A stretch of 64,000 nucleotides of DNA, from NCBI GenBank assembly GCA_024138025.1, contig JAMXBD010000577.1:124001-188000 (forward strand), in the 5' to 3' direction. Below, piece after piece: positions 36,901 through 47,710 of this stretch. A program made the translations under genes and the position numbers. The notes beneath the pieces were generated by a model. The model was not told the origin of the DNA and ran no database searches. It saw only the letters and a list, made by a program, of their open reading frames with translations. The DNA comes from Combretum micranthum (Eukaryota > Streptophyta > Magnoliopsida > Myrtales > Combretaceae). Position 1 is the stretch's first letter. Each line of letters opens with the position of its first letter.

Positions 36901-38983
36901 GATGTTTTCTGAAGAGACTGCATTGGCCTTGGCAAAGATAGAGAGACAGAAGAGCAAGATAGGCCAGGAAGCAGCATATAAGTCACGTCGGCAAGCAGAA
37001 AAAGGTACAGACAAGAAAACATTCTGGTGAAATGGCAGAGCCTGAATTCGAAGAGAAGCAAACCATTCCAAACATTTTCCAAAGAAATGTTGAGTACAGG
37101 AGGTACACTATTGAAGAGATTGAGGAGGCCACTGATTACTTTTCAGCTTCCTTAAAGATTGGTGAAGGTGGATATGGACCAGTCTTTCATGGGGTCCTAG
37201 ATAATAAGTCAGTAGCCATCAAGGTCTTGAGACCTGATGTATCCCGGGGGCTGCAACAGTTTAGACATGAGGTAACTACATTTTTTCCGTGAAGTTTTTC
37301 TTTTTGAATATATAAATTCTCATCAGCTCAACAAAATAATACTGATTTTGAAACCTTTCAATTCATAAAGTCATGACTCGGTGGCTATGATAAATAATAT
37401 CACTAAGAGAAAAACCTGTTTATGGTTTTTAAGAGAAAAAAAAAAAAAAAAAACAAATTGTCATCATCGTATCACATGTAGGAGATGCGATACAAGGATT
37501 TGCATATATATTGCATAACAGACATGCAATATAGTAATATAGTCCAGTAATTTTATACAAAAAAGATATATCACAAGTCTAACATGCAATATGCGATACA
37601 CAACAATTACACGCATATCACACTCCCAAAATGTGATACACATAGAACACCCATATTGCATGTACAACATCAATATAGAATTAGTAACTATGTAATATTT
37701 TTATTCAAGTTGTATTTATGTAATTTTTTTCAAAATGATAACTAAACAGGAAATAATCTTTAATATTACTAAAACGAATTTTCTCAACAAGGAAATAATA
37801 TTTTAGAAAATTCTGTTGCAGCTATGGGGTGCATCCTAAGTTTCATGAGTATCTTGCATAGCATGCTTCTTAGAAGACCACATCATCTTCTTTCTCTAGT
37901 TCTTTGTGAAATGCAAAGATGCAATACAGCTCTTCTGTAACTCAGCAAAATTCATAGTAAAGATCTCCGAGTTGAGGGATCAATAAGAGATATTCTTTAT
38001 GATGTCAGGCTTTTAATTCCTGGTGAAATTACATCTAGATTGCTGGCCTGCAGTAGACACCATGCAGCTGACTGTAATATTGCCGGACAATTTCCTCATT
38101 GCAGGTTCAGGTATTAAGCTGTCTTAGACATCCAAGCATGGTTCTCCTTGTTGGTGCCTGCCCTGAGTATGGATGCCTGGTCTACGAATACATGAACAAT
38201 GGAAGCTTAGAAGACCGGCTTTTCTGTAAAAACAACACTCCCCCAATTCCTTGGCAAACCCGTTTCAAGATAGCAGTTGAAATTGCCTCTGGCCTCCTTT
38301 TCCTACACCAGAACAAACCAGAGCCACTGGTTCACCGTGATATTAAGCCTTCAAACATTCTCTTAGACCAAAATTATGTGAGTAAGATAAGTGACGTTGG
38401 CTTAGCACGGCTTGTACCACCATCAGTAGCCAATAGAGTGACAGAGTATCGGATGACAGCAGCAGCTGGAACATTTTGCTATATTGACCCTGAGTACCAG
38501 CAAACAGGAATGTTGGGTGTAAAATCAGATGTGTATTCTTTCGGTGTTATGTTGTTACAGATTATCACAGCAAAGCCTCCTATGGGGCTTGCTCATCAAG
38601 TTCATGATGCCATTAAACAAGGTTCATTTGCAAAGCTGCTTGATCCAGCAATAAAAGATTGGCCCATAGAAGCAGCTTTATCATTTGCAAGAACAGCCTT
38701 AGCTTGTTGTGAATTGAGAAAGAGGGACAGGCCAGATCTTGCTACAGTGGTATTGCCAGAGCTAACCCGGTTAAGAAATCTCGAACTAAAAAACTCCACC
38801 ATCAATGGTATTGACAAGAATAGAGACAATCATCGTGCTTACAATTCTTTGCTTGATATACAAAGTCAGGTCAGTAGTTTCCTCTCAAAAATAGCAACAT
38901 CACTTAGATCAATGCACTCAGTACTGCTTATGAGAAGGGCTTCTCTTGCTTGCAGTGAATATGATAGATTATTAGCAACATGA
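30975..38983 (+). CDS. Universal stress protein domain / receptor-like cytoplasmic kinase fusion
   Basis: Nine exons: 30975-31134, 33526-33620, 34020-34141, 34574-34780, 35934-36201, 36657-36758, 36854-37004, 37039-37271 and 38105-38983, giving about 738 residues. The N-terminus (KTAIAIDSDKNSQSAVKWA) is a UspA-like nucleotide-binding fold to about residue 150. A Ser-rich linker follows, then a coiled-coil-like charged stretch, and a Ser/Thr kinase with KIGEGGYGPVF, VAIKVLR, HRDIKPSNILL, SDVGLAR and GTFCYIDPEYQQTG. DVG in place of DFG is usual in this family. Close relatives either end here or add a C-terminal U-box; no U-box is visible before the stop. Members act in stress or hormone signalling, but the substrate is unknown. 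The exon 7/8 junction needs a 34-nt GT-AG intron to keep the frame, which is exceptionally short. Intron 1 and intron 8 carry MITE sequences. Confidence 0.87.
31950..32225. mobile_element. MITE with ~58-bp terminal inverted repeats in kinase intron 1
   Basis: The left end AATTACTAAAATAG---AAATGATAAATTAATTATC is mirrored by the right end (reverse complement AATTATCAAAATAGG---ATATGATAAATTAATTATT), and the pairing extends to CATCAAATTT-CAC. The interior holds repeated CATGATT-GCAT words. No open frame. A relative lies at 46500-46785. Confidence 0.75.
33160..33472. mobile_element. Single-arm copy of the foldback MITE family in kinase intron 1
   Basis: It aligns with the right arm of 9899-10640: shared AAAAAAATTATA-AAA-AGTGT, GCGATACA, TACCTAGGTTGCATACCTCTACTT-like, TAAATATTTGTAT and TTTTTGTACAATTTGCATTTAT words, ending GTTCCACCC. 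It ends about 50 bases before the exon 2 acceptor, so it contributes the pyrimidine-rich sequence near that splice site. Confidence 0.7.
37005..37038 (+). other. Possible 34-nt intron or +1 frameshift in the kinase gene
   Basis: Exon 7 reads through KSRRQAEK up to 37004, where AAAG/GTACAG looks like a donor. Unspliced, the frame meets TGA at 37028-37030. ATGGCAG ending at 37038 looks like an acceptor, and joining there restores PEFEEKQ and the kinase frame exactly. Plant introns are rarely below about 60 nt. The alternatives are a real frameshift with loss of function or an assembly error. Confidence 0.6.
37450..37745. mobile_element. Foldback-family MITE copy in kinase intron 8
   Basis: The repeated words GTATCACATGTAGGAGATGCGATACA, ATGCGATACACAACA, AATGTGATACACATAG and the end TTGTATTTATGTAATTTTTTTCAAA match the 9899-10640 family. 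It lies between exons 8 and 9 and is non-coding. Confidence 0.65.
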
Positions 38984-40292
38984 GGGAGATAAAGAAAAAT
39001 ATTGCATATTAAATATAACAATTTAATTAAAATATCTTTTTACTGGTAAGTAAACAAAGTCCAAATTGGCTGCTCTAAAAATTTGCTGAGCATACTTTCC
39101 GATTATATCTGTATTATGTACAATCAGGAACAAATGAGAAACAAACCTAACGTGGCAATTCAACTCAGATCCATGTGAAAGGAAGGTGGCAGCGCCATAA
39201 AATGAAAGCCCCACAGTGGAGTGTGAAGAGTAGCTTTAAGAAATCAAACTCTTGCAAGAAAACAAACGACCAAGTGGGAAACCAGGCCAGATCAAAATTG
39301 AAGGTTGTTGGTCTTTGTTGGTTGTACCACACCTGATCCCCAAATCAAGAAATTCCACACCTTCGCCTAGGAAGTAAACTAAAATAGCCCAACTGAATGT
39401 GGCAGTTGGTAATACTATTTCACTGAGGAATTATTTTACATTTAAAGCTATACAGAAGAATTATGCTGTAAACTATGCTTTTGTGTTAAATTTGAGTATG
39501 GAATGGGGCAACAGACAGTGTCTTCTTTAATATAAGGCAATATGCATAAGAAAAAAGAACAAAATTTACCAATTTGGTTTAAGTCAGAGCTGGAAAATTG
39601 TATATTTGGGCGTGTATCTAGATATTCATTATCTTCACTTTTCATTGCCAGCATGATATGCAGAATCATATATTATCTAGCAATGACATGACAAACCTAC
39701 ATACCACAACAACCCTATGTTTTGAACCAAGATGGAAAAAAACTTGAGCATCTTTCACTTCCCTTTTAGTATTCCAAATCTTAGGCAAGAGACAGCAGAG
39801 AAATCCATATGAAGTCTGGCATCTGATAACGTCTACAGAACTCCAAATGATCCCTCAACAGCACAACTTAAGTCAGAAAAGAAGAGACAAATATGAAAAA
39901 GATTAAAATAATAAAGAGGAAAGAAGATGAGCAACTTCCAGGCTAGGACATATTATCTTTTACTACTGCCTTACCAATAGCAAATATGAAACTTAAGTAT
40001 TTTTGGACTTTTTACCACTTTTTAATACATATAAATTAAATCGTGAATCATACAAATCAGATAAGAAAACTATTTAATCCACTCTGACACAATAAAAAAA
40101 TTTCTCTTACATCATATTTTTCTTTTCGAGAACAAGAAATAGAAAAATTCAGAAACTTTAGGATGGTGGCTTTCAAGAACTGGGAAACAGTGATTTAACC
40201 CTCCTGGAGATTACATGAGCTAACTTTATGGAATCAGAACTATTTTCTTTGTTGCTAGAAACCTGTGCCTGTATCTGCAAATGGAAAGAAAA
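38984..40292. other. Convergent spacer between the kinase and methyltransferase genes
   Basis: It holds the 3' ends of both convergent genes. No further gene is supported. Open frames of 60-75 codons lack any family resemblance. Confidence 0.5.
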
Positions 40293-43200
40293 TCACAACA
40301 TAGATAGCATGCGGAGTATTGTAATAAGCAGCAAAAGAACGTGGTCAGAAACATTCGAAAAGTTCTCACAGACTATACCAAACTCACTGCTGTCACACTT
40401 CCTGAATATACCACGAATCCAGTTCCTGAAAGCAATGTTCAGACTGAAATCACTGAATGCAAAGACATTCAAACAAAAATAAAAGGAAAGTTCAAATGGT
40501 GGATTCACAACATTTAGCTTTCTTATGACAAATTGCAAAAATTAATGTGTGTGAAATGCCTTTGAGATCTACATATAGACCTTTTTCCATTATTTTTCAT
40601 CGCTTTCTCTAACCATAAGTCATCATACTCTTCTTCTGCTTCTTGATAAAGCTTCTCAACTTCATAATGAAACTAATCAACAAAAATTACATCCATAAAA
40701 ACTCAATTGAAAGACCACCATTGTTAAGAATGTAATTAACTCATACATTTAGAAATCATTAGGGGCTTTCAGCATTGATCAAAGACCTTATGTGAAAATA
40801 TGGTGAAAGCCAACTCCTTTCCTTCATGTGTTCAATGACACTATATGGAAGATATATATGGTCATCTTAACTATTAAAACTTCAAAAATTCAACTACAGA
40901 ATATGCCAAAAAGGGTAGGTGAGAATTAAATAAAAAGTAATCTCTCTTTCTTTTTTTGAGGAAAAAGGTCATGAGAAGCTGTTGGCGGGCCAACCATGCT
41001 AAAATAATCTCCAACAGAAGCCTAAACCTAGTTAATAGTCTCAAACATTTCCAGCGGTACACTTCAAGTCCTAAACGTTTGCGTTTTTTGTCAATTAAGC
41101 CATAAACCCTTCTAGATCTGCATCTAAGTCACAATGTTTTCCAAAAAAACATCACTCAAGTTTAAATAAACATTTTAACAAAATTATTGAAGTATCAACA
41201 GTTCACAGTTGTACTCATTTGGCCTTTTTCAAAGGCATTGAGAAGTTAAGAGCAGCTTTGGAAAGCTTTCGCACTCAATCGACAAAACCAAGAGGGTTAG
41301 AACTTAGTTGTATTTTTCGAAAGATCTACGACTTAAATTACAAAAAATCATTATGGTTTAGGACTTATAGTGACCTTCTCCCCATATTTTACACTCATAA
41401 TGTATTTTAATTGTAGCAATCTGTGTTCCAAAGTCATTTTGTGTCCACTGTTATTTATCAAGCAATTTATATATTTATCAATTCATTGTTTTTGATAATT
41501 ACCCAATGAAGCATTCATAAGAGAGAGAAAAAAATCCTTCAAATCTTTTCCTCTTATTGAATCCATAACATTATACTAAGAGTAATTTCTTGAATCAAGA
41601 ACAATGGTACATACCTGTCCATGATAACATTTCGAGAACGATTCTCGATCTTTTTAGCATATATACTAATATCCACAGCATCAAATCCAGCTTCCAAAAA
41701 CAAGTTTGACAGGACGTCTTTGGTGAAGTAATACGAACACTGGTCCATATGAATATTGTTATACAAGGAATATTAATTTGATCTAGAGCAACTTCCTTCA
41801 ATGTGGTGAAAGATACTTACAGTACCATCCCCTCGCACATAGAAGTTTTCATCGATCATCCTATTTTTATCTTTAGCTTAACCTAGAAAGCCAAGCAACA
41901 ATAACTTGAAATGCACAATAATATACATGGTCATGACAAACTTGTCCAGGTTATAGCAGGATGAGCTATTTCTATGCAACTAAGTCCTTTCCACAATGTT
42001 CCAATGGTATCGTTTTCTCCATCACACCATTATCAAGGTAAATTTAAGTTTATTACGAGTCTCTGTTCAGCACCACTCCTTTTAGCAATAAAATTTATTA
42101 TGCCACCCCCAAAACATGGCCATATGATATTCTCTGAACCAAGCATGATACACCATTGTGCTTAATAGAAAATGTTATCTGTCATATGCTACACTCTGTT
42201 TTTCCTTTTTTTTTTTTTTTGGGTTGATTCAAGATTTTCTTGGTTATATCATGGTAGTTAGCATAGTTAGAAATGTTTCTCTTTTTTTTTGTTATTTCCT
42301 AGATTATCTTGGGTACATTGTGGTAATTATCATGTATTGGTTGCATAAAAATAATATATGAAATAGAATAATACTCCCATACCCATGCATTTCTACGTTC
42401 CTTTTCTTTATTTTGGGTGTCCCAGTAACATCTGTCTCCTTTACCAGCATTGTCTACCTTAACACTACACTTACTAGATAGGTATTAATAAAATATTTTA
42501 TATATGTATGTGTTTGTGTGTATAAATGGTTTATATTTTCAAGCCAATTATTGCCATTCCATAATATCATACAAAAGGTAAAAAGCAGCACAAAAATGCA
42601 GCAGGAGCTTGGATCCATAGTCAATCCACCTGAGCATAATCTCCAATGGCATAGTCCCGGAATAGTACGTAAGCATATGGCTGAACGCAAAAAGCAAAGC
42701 CAGTTAATCTCAATATGAATCATAATAAGGATTTGAGTTTTGGTAACATATGAAGTCCATACCTTCAAGATCTGTCGAATGTTTCTCAATATCCCAGGCA
42801 TTTTCTTCAGAGGCACTGCAGAAAGCATAAAAATCTATTTAATAAGTTAGGACCTGATACAGATATAATGCCAAAACCAAACATTAATAGATGAAGTGCA
42901 GATAACTGTTGAAAGCTAAGACGCAATTGAGTGTGGAAGAAAGAGTTGATACTTTGAAGTCAAGCCTTACCAAGGTAACAATATCAACTGAACAAGGAGG
43001 AATCTTGTCACACAGACTGTCATCAGCAACATTGCACACAAATGCATTTAGTCGATCAGCCTCAAAATCCCCATGTGACTGCAAGTAGTAGAGACAAAGC
43101 AGCTGTTACGCTATTTCACTGCCTTAAAAAATAAATTAATTAATTAATATAGAAATAGGACATACAGCTAAATGGACATTTTGATTGATATTGCTAGATA

Positions 43201-45406
43201 TATGCTTCTGCATCTGTAGACCTTCTAGCAGGAGTGATCCAATATCAATAGAGTAAACTGGACATACAATGATAGAAAAAACAAAGTACCTTGACTAATT
43301 CAATTGCAAGAGGAGAGAAATCACAAGCATGCACATAAAGATCAGGATATGCGGCAATGAGTGGAAATATTGTATTACCAGCTCCACATCCAACCTGTTA
43401 GTAAACAATCTCATGAACTTCCACATAAATGTATCACTTACAAACAGTACGGCCAATATAAACAACAAACTGAAGCCATGAAAAATAAGGAAATCTCTGA
43501 AAGCTTATCCTTCTTATTAAAACAAAAAGAAGTCAATACTTGATCAGACATAAAGGATTGCCTACTATTTAGTCAACCAAGTTTTTTCACATACTATGTC
43601 ATTTTAAGTTCAATGGTAATTCAACTAATTAAATCACAAGTCAAAATATTCAAATGTAATTAAGAATTACACAATAAAATTAATCATCTTTACAATTATG
43701 GGTCTATTTGTTGATCGTTTTCAGGTCGTTTTGGCGTCTAATTTTATTGTTTTCAAACAAATTGTTTGTAAAAAAATATACAAATGAAAAACAGATATTT
43801 TACTCGTAAATAGATCAAACAGATCAAATACAGATAAGATACCAATAATATAAAGATACAGATACAAACAAAATACAGATGAAAATCAGATAAAGCAAAC
43901 AAACCCACTCTCAAGATCTGAGTTACCTTATGAAAGTTTGTATTGCTAAGTAAACAACCTTATGATCACCAAAGAATTCACATTCTTATGGGGGCATAAC
44001 TGGAAGACTTCCCAACAAGACAACCACAACCTTTTGATGTAATAGCTGTCCACAGAATGTTTTTGGTAAACCATGGAGTGCTTAAAAAGTGCAATTACCC
44101 ACCTAGAAAACTCCAAATCTCAAGCAAACTGTTTAATGAAGCTTGTATCTGCACTCTTAAAATTTTGTTTGGAAAATAAAGGTCACATGCTCGAATAAAC
44201 CATTGAAACTTTCAGAAATTTGCAAAGTGATTATTAATGATTTCACAACTCAATGCAAGGATAGATATTTTCGAATTTTTCAACATAGTGCCTAACTCAT
44301 GTAAAACTCAAAAAATGCTAAAAAATAGCGACATGGTATACGCTGTCAATAAAAATTTTAATTTGCATAATATGATGGCATGGCAATTTAGATGAACCTA
44401 GTTTCCAGTCAAACTAATAACAAATTTCAAATTAAATGTCTAAGCACAGTTACAGTTTAACAAATTCACGAGTTTATGATAGACAAGATTGCAATAAAAT
44501 CAGTCAATGAATAAAGAGAGAATTTCCCACATATCGAAATCTCGGGGATAATTTGAGCATCTCAACCTCAAAGTAGCCTAAGGAAAACAAAGCTCCAAAG
44601 AAAAGCTACACAATTTCTCAATTCAATTCCTAAAAGATCCTATAGGACACAGTAAGGAATCAAACCCAATGATAAATGAAACTAGCATTAGCCAAAGGCA
44701 TAAATATATACCTCTAAAACAACCTTTCCATCAGATAAGTATTGTCCCCAATCTTTCTCCAGGTAATGCCTGTCCTTGAAAAACTGCATGAAACAAGAAC
44801 AAATTGGCGACTTTATGGCCATGATCATATAATGTCATCTATGATGAATATTCAATGCAACACCTAATTTATGCATTAAACAAGTCGAGTAGAGTCGACA
44901 CTGGCATGGTGCTGAACTCGACTCTATGGGTTCAATTTCGATTAAACTCATTAAGACTAGGTTCATGTAGAGATTACGTTTTTATCCGATTAAAATAATA
45001 TTGATATTCAAATTTTTCTTGAATTTGATTAACATCTAAATTCAACTTAAGTTCAATTTGATATGGAGCTAAAAGCTCGAGGTCGACTCGAACTCGAGTT
45101 AATAATCATACAAACTTCAGATATCCCAAGTCTGTTTGACCAATTGATTCTTCAGATAAGAAAGAAAAAAAGGAGATAAATAACTAAATTGGAACGACAG
45201 AATGCCTTGTTGTTATGGCGTTTGTAGAAGTTATCCCAATACTTAGAGGCATTGTTTGGGTAGTGATCCAGGGATTTTATAAGCCGCGGCGGCGAGTGGT
45301 GGTGGCGCCGGAGCGTGGCAGTTGGGTGGCGGAAATAGGATAATAGGGGAGAAGTGGTGATGGAAAGTGGAGGCAAGTGGTGGAGAGTGGCTGGAGAACG
45401 TCTCAT
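40293..45406 (-). CDS. METTL2/6/8-like tRNA N3-methylcytidine methyltransferase (frameshifted as given)
   Basis: Minus-strand exons: 45406-45206, 44783-44712, 43394-43290, 43078-42971, 42834-42763, 42680-42630, 41882-41821, 41739-41615 and 40425-40293, about 310 residues. The family is SAM-dependent and forms 3-methylcytidine at position 32 of tRNA anticodon loops. Seen here: ASKYWDNFYKRHNNK followed by FFKDRHYLEKDWGQYL; motif I VVLEVGCGAGNTIFPL; HACDFSPLAIELVKSH; PCSVDIVTLIFMLSAVPLKKM; YVLFRDYAIGDYAQ; DENFYVRGDGT; and FLEAGFDA. The first 45 residues are basic and Ser/His/Pro-rich, possibly an organelle-targeting leader (inference). Two oddities: intron 1 seems to use a GC donor (AAG/GCATTC), and exon 7 is 62 nt where 63 would keep the frame, one base missing in VKLK-DKNRMID. 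Otherwise the gene is well preserved, so this is either an assembly error or a recent lesion. The last exon's C-terminus is poorly supported. Confidence 0.8.
41057..41375. mobile_element. MITE in methyltransferase intron 8
   Basis: The left end GTACACTTCAAGTCCTAAACG matches the reverse complement of the right end, GTCACTATAAGTCCTAAACC. Pairing continues with TTTTTTGTCAATTAAG against TTTTTTGTAATTTAAG. The length is about 320 bp with no coding sequence of its own. Confidence 0.7.
43700..43907. mobile_element. MITE in methyltransferase intron 2
   Basis: It begins GGGTCTATTTGTTGATC and ends AAAGCAAACAAACCC. The interior is rich in AGATCAAA and GATACAGAT words shared with 46019-46249 and 28270-28480. 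The length of about 208 bp and the ends suggest a small non-autonomous DNA element. Confidence 0.6.
44885..45105. mobile_element. hAT-like MITE relic in methyltransferase intron 1
   Basis: Arms with AGTCGAGTAGAGTCGA and AACTCGACTCT at the left, and CTCGAGGTCGACTCGAACTCGAGTT at the right, can pair. They recall the GAGCTCGAGC-rich arms of 26199-26611. Ends and target duplication are not resolved. Confidence 0.4.
45204..45205 (-). other. GC splice donor of methyltransferase intron 1
   Basis: A canonical GT seven bases further on would shift the frame into exon 2. Using AAG/GCATTC instead joins RHNNK to FFKDRHYL in the exact family pattern. GC-AG introns are a known minority class in plants, usually with AG/GCAAGT, so this donor is weak beyond the first bases. 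Confidence 0.6.
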
Positions 45407-46018
45407 TCTTCGGGTTTGGCCTTCACTTCATCGTGAAGAATGGTGACCGATGAGTAGGATAGCGAAGGCGCACTGGCGCAGCTCCAAAAAATACCTGTGT
45501 CCTCAGTAAATCAGGGTTACTTTTTTTTTTTTTTTTCCCCCTATTATAAATTTTTCTACAAAGGCACCAATGTTAAAATCCACTGGACTCTTCCGGAGCT
45601 CATGGTCTATTTTTTCATTTATTTTTTATTTATAATTAATCTGTATTTGTATATAATTTATATGATTTATATATGAGTGAAAATAAGTATTTATTTTTAA
45701 AAACTGATCTAATTAAAATAAATATTAAACCAACACCAACCACGCATGAACTGGGAAGCAAATCGTAATTTAACAAAAATACAATACACATGCCATAGTT
45801 ATTATTAGCATTATATTGTTTAGTTGTTATATATAAAAATAAAAGATTATGTTTAGAAAAAATAAGCAGTAAAATACTTATTATTTACCTATCATAGAAA
45901 TAAAATACTTATTGTATTTATAATAGAGTGATATATGATTTTTAATATAGTAATATTCATGAAAAGATATGAAATAAATAATTGAATAGTAATTCATCAA
46001 ATAAATATATGAATTTTT
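45407..46018 (-). promoter_or_regulatory. Upstream region of the methyltransferase gene
   Basis: The first 130 bases upstream of the start codon are relatively GC-rich, as in a leader. Beyond a T-run at 45521-45537 the DNA is AT-rich intergenic. No specific promoter element is singled out. Confidence 0.35.
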
Positions 46019-46249
46019 GGGTCTGTTTGTTTTAGCTTTTTTCTGGTAGATACAGACACTTTTTCGAACTTTTTGCTAACAAATTATTTATCAAGAAATA
46101 GATATAGATAAAAAAAAGTTGACAGTTCTCATCAAAAGATCAAATAGAACAAATATAGATAAAATTTAGATGCAAATCGGATATATTTACACATATCATT
46201 TTAAAAAAGATACAGATACAGATGAAAAACAGACAATCCAAAAAAACCC
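46019..46249. mobile_element. MITE, GGGTCTGTTTGTTTT ends
   Basis: The left end GGGTCTGTTTGTTTTAGC is mirrored by AAAACAGACAATCCAAAAAAACCC at the right. The interior has GATCAAATAGAACAAATATAGAT and GATACAGATACAGATG words shared with 43700-43907. Confidence 0.6.
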
Positions 46250-46499
46250 TTTATTCATTATCTTTTAATCTTTTAATATTATTAAGCTAATAACTAATTA
46301 TTCGATTCCAAAATTTAAATATAAAGTGAGATAGTTTTATTATCATATTTTCTCTCTTTCAATGTTATGTTTTTTTAAGCAACTGAATTTTACAGCTTTC
46401 TATCTTTCTTATTTTCCCTCTCTCCACTTTTCTCTCTCTTCCACGTTTATAATGTTTATATAGTTTTTCTCGAGTGAGAGGTCAGTCTAAACATCCTAA

Positions 46500-46785
46500 C
46501 AAAAATAATTACTAAAATAGGATTTGTGGTAAATTAATTATCAAAATAAATCAAATGCAAGTTAGGTAAAAAAAAAAAAACTTATGTTAACTCGCATTTA
46601 GAAACTGCAAGTCCCAAGATGCATTCTCAAATAAGAATGAGGAGTTCCAATGCATGTTGGGAAGGTAACACGCATATTTAACAAGGGTAACACATTAAAA
46701 TTAAAAATGCATGTTTTAAACACGAGTTTGGTGTTCTATTTCAATAATTAAGTTTGATTGTATATTTTTTAAATAATTAATTTCA
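46500..46785. mobile_element. MITE related to 31950-32225
   Basis: The left end AATTACTAAAATAGG, then TAAATTAATTATCAAAATA, is mirrored at the right by TCTATTTCAATAATTAAGTTTGAT and ATTTTTTAAATAATT. Interior words GCATGTT and AACACGCAT repeat. No open frame. Confidence 0.6.
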
Positions 46786-47242
46786 AAACAAAATCTATTT
46801 TCACATAAAAAGGTATGTTTTCCTCTCTCTCCATTTTTCTCTTCATGCTATCTCTATTCCATAATTATGCACCAAAATTATTATTCTTTTCAATACTCTA
46901 CTTTGAAAAATTGTATTCTCTTCTCTAGTTCAAATTTTAATTCTACTACCGTCTTATCTTTTAATGCACCACGTGCTAATATCTTATAATAGCAATTCAT
47001 GTCTAATTGATATGCAATGTTTAAAGTGCAATTAACTATCTAATAGCAATTTTGTACGAAAATGATGAGAGAATAGAATAGTCATTCATCTTAATATCAC
47101 ATTTTGTATGCGGAAATGATTTGGAATTAAACATATTGGAATGGAATGAGTTTTGAAATGACAAATCCATTTACATGATGTGTTCACAGAATAGAATGAA
47201 ATGGTTATAAAATGTATTTACCGAAAATGATTCTAACAATAA

Positions 47243-47652
47243 AGGTAAATCACACTAGAAAGTCACAGCGTTTAGTGATTTCATTTTAGGCCACAACGTT
47301 TTGAAAAGTTCAAAAGAGATGACAACATTTAGTGAATAAGTTCAAAAAGATATCACAACATTTAGTGAGTAAGTTCAAAAAGATATCACAACATTTTTTA
47401 GTAGTTCAAAAAGAGATCGCGATGTTTAGCGAAACTAATCACTTGAGGTCACCATTTGCATGTGTTAATAAGAGAACTATTTAATTAAAACTAAAAAAAG
47501 AAACCATTCTTTTAAGGATCCATTAACATGTATCAATAGGGAAAATATTTAATTAAGTCTCAAATGTTGTGACCTCCATTAAACTTTTCGAAATGTTATG
47601 ACCTAAAAATGAACTTACCATAAACATTGTGACCTTCTAACGTAATTTATCT
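47243..47652. mobile_element. MITE with ~90-bp inverted ends and near-perfect 9-bp target duplication
   Basis: The left end AGGTAAATCACACTAGAAAGTCACA pairs with the reverse complement of the right end, AGATAAATTACGTTAGAAGGTCACA, and pairing extends to about 90 bp. The flanks are TAACAATAA (47234-47242) and TAATAATAA (47653-47661), 8 of 9 identical, as expected of a Mutator-type insertion. Near the left arm a word like AGTTCAAAAAGATATCACAACATTTAGTGA is tandemly repeated three times. Confidence 0.78.
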
Positions 47653-47710
47653 TAATAATAAATGCAAATTATAAATATGTCATATGATAAAAAAGCAATT
47701 AAATTGTATG

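Noticed and set aside
36793..37082. Minus-strand frames over kinase exons 7 and 8
   Set aside because: They are antisense shadows; the plus strand carries the coiled-coil and glycine-loop coding sequence.
38869..38983. Alternative donor near the end of the kinase gene leading to a U-box exon
   Set aside because: A GT is present after AGTCAG, but no U-box-like sequence was seen in 38984-40292.
40228..40482. Plus-strand frame of 84 codons
   Set aside because: It lies antisense to the last methyltransferase exon and has no recognisable motif.
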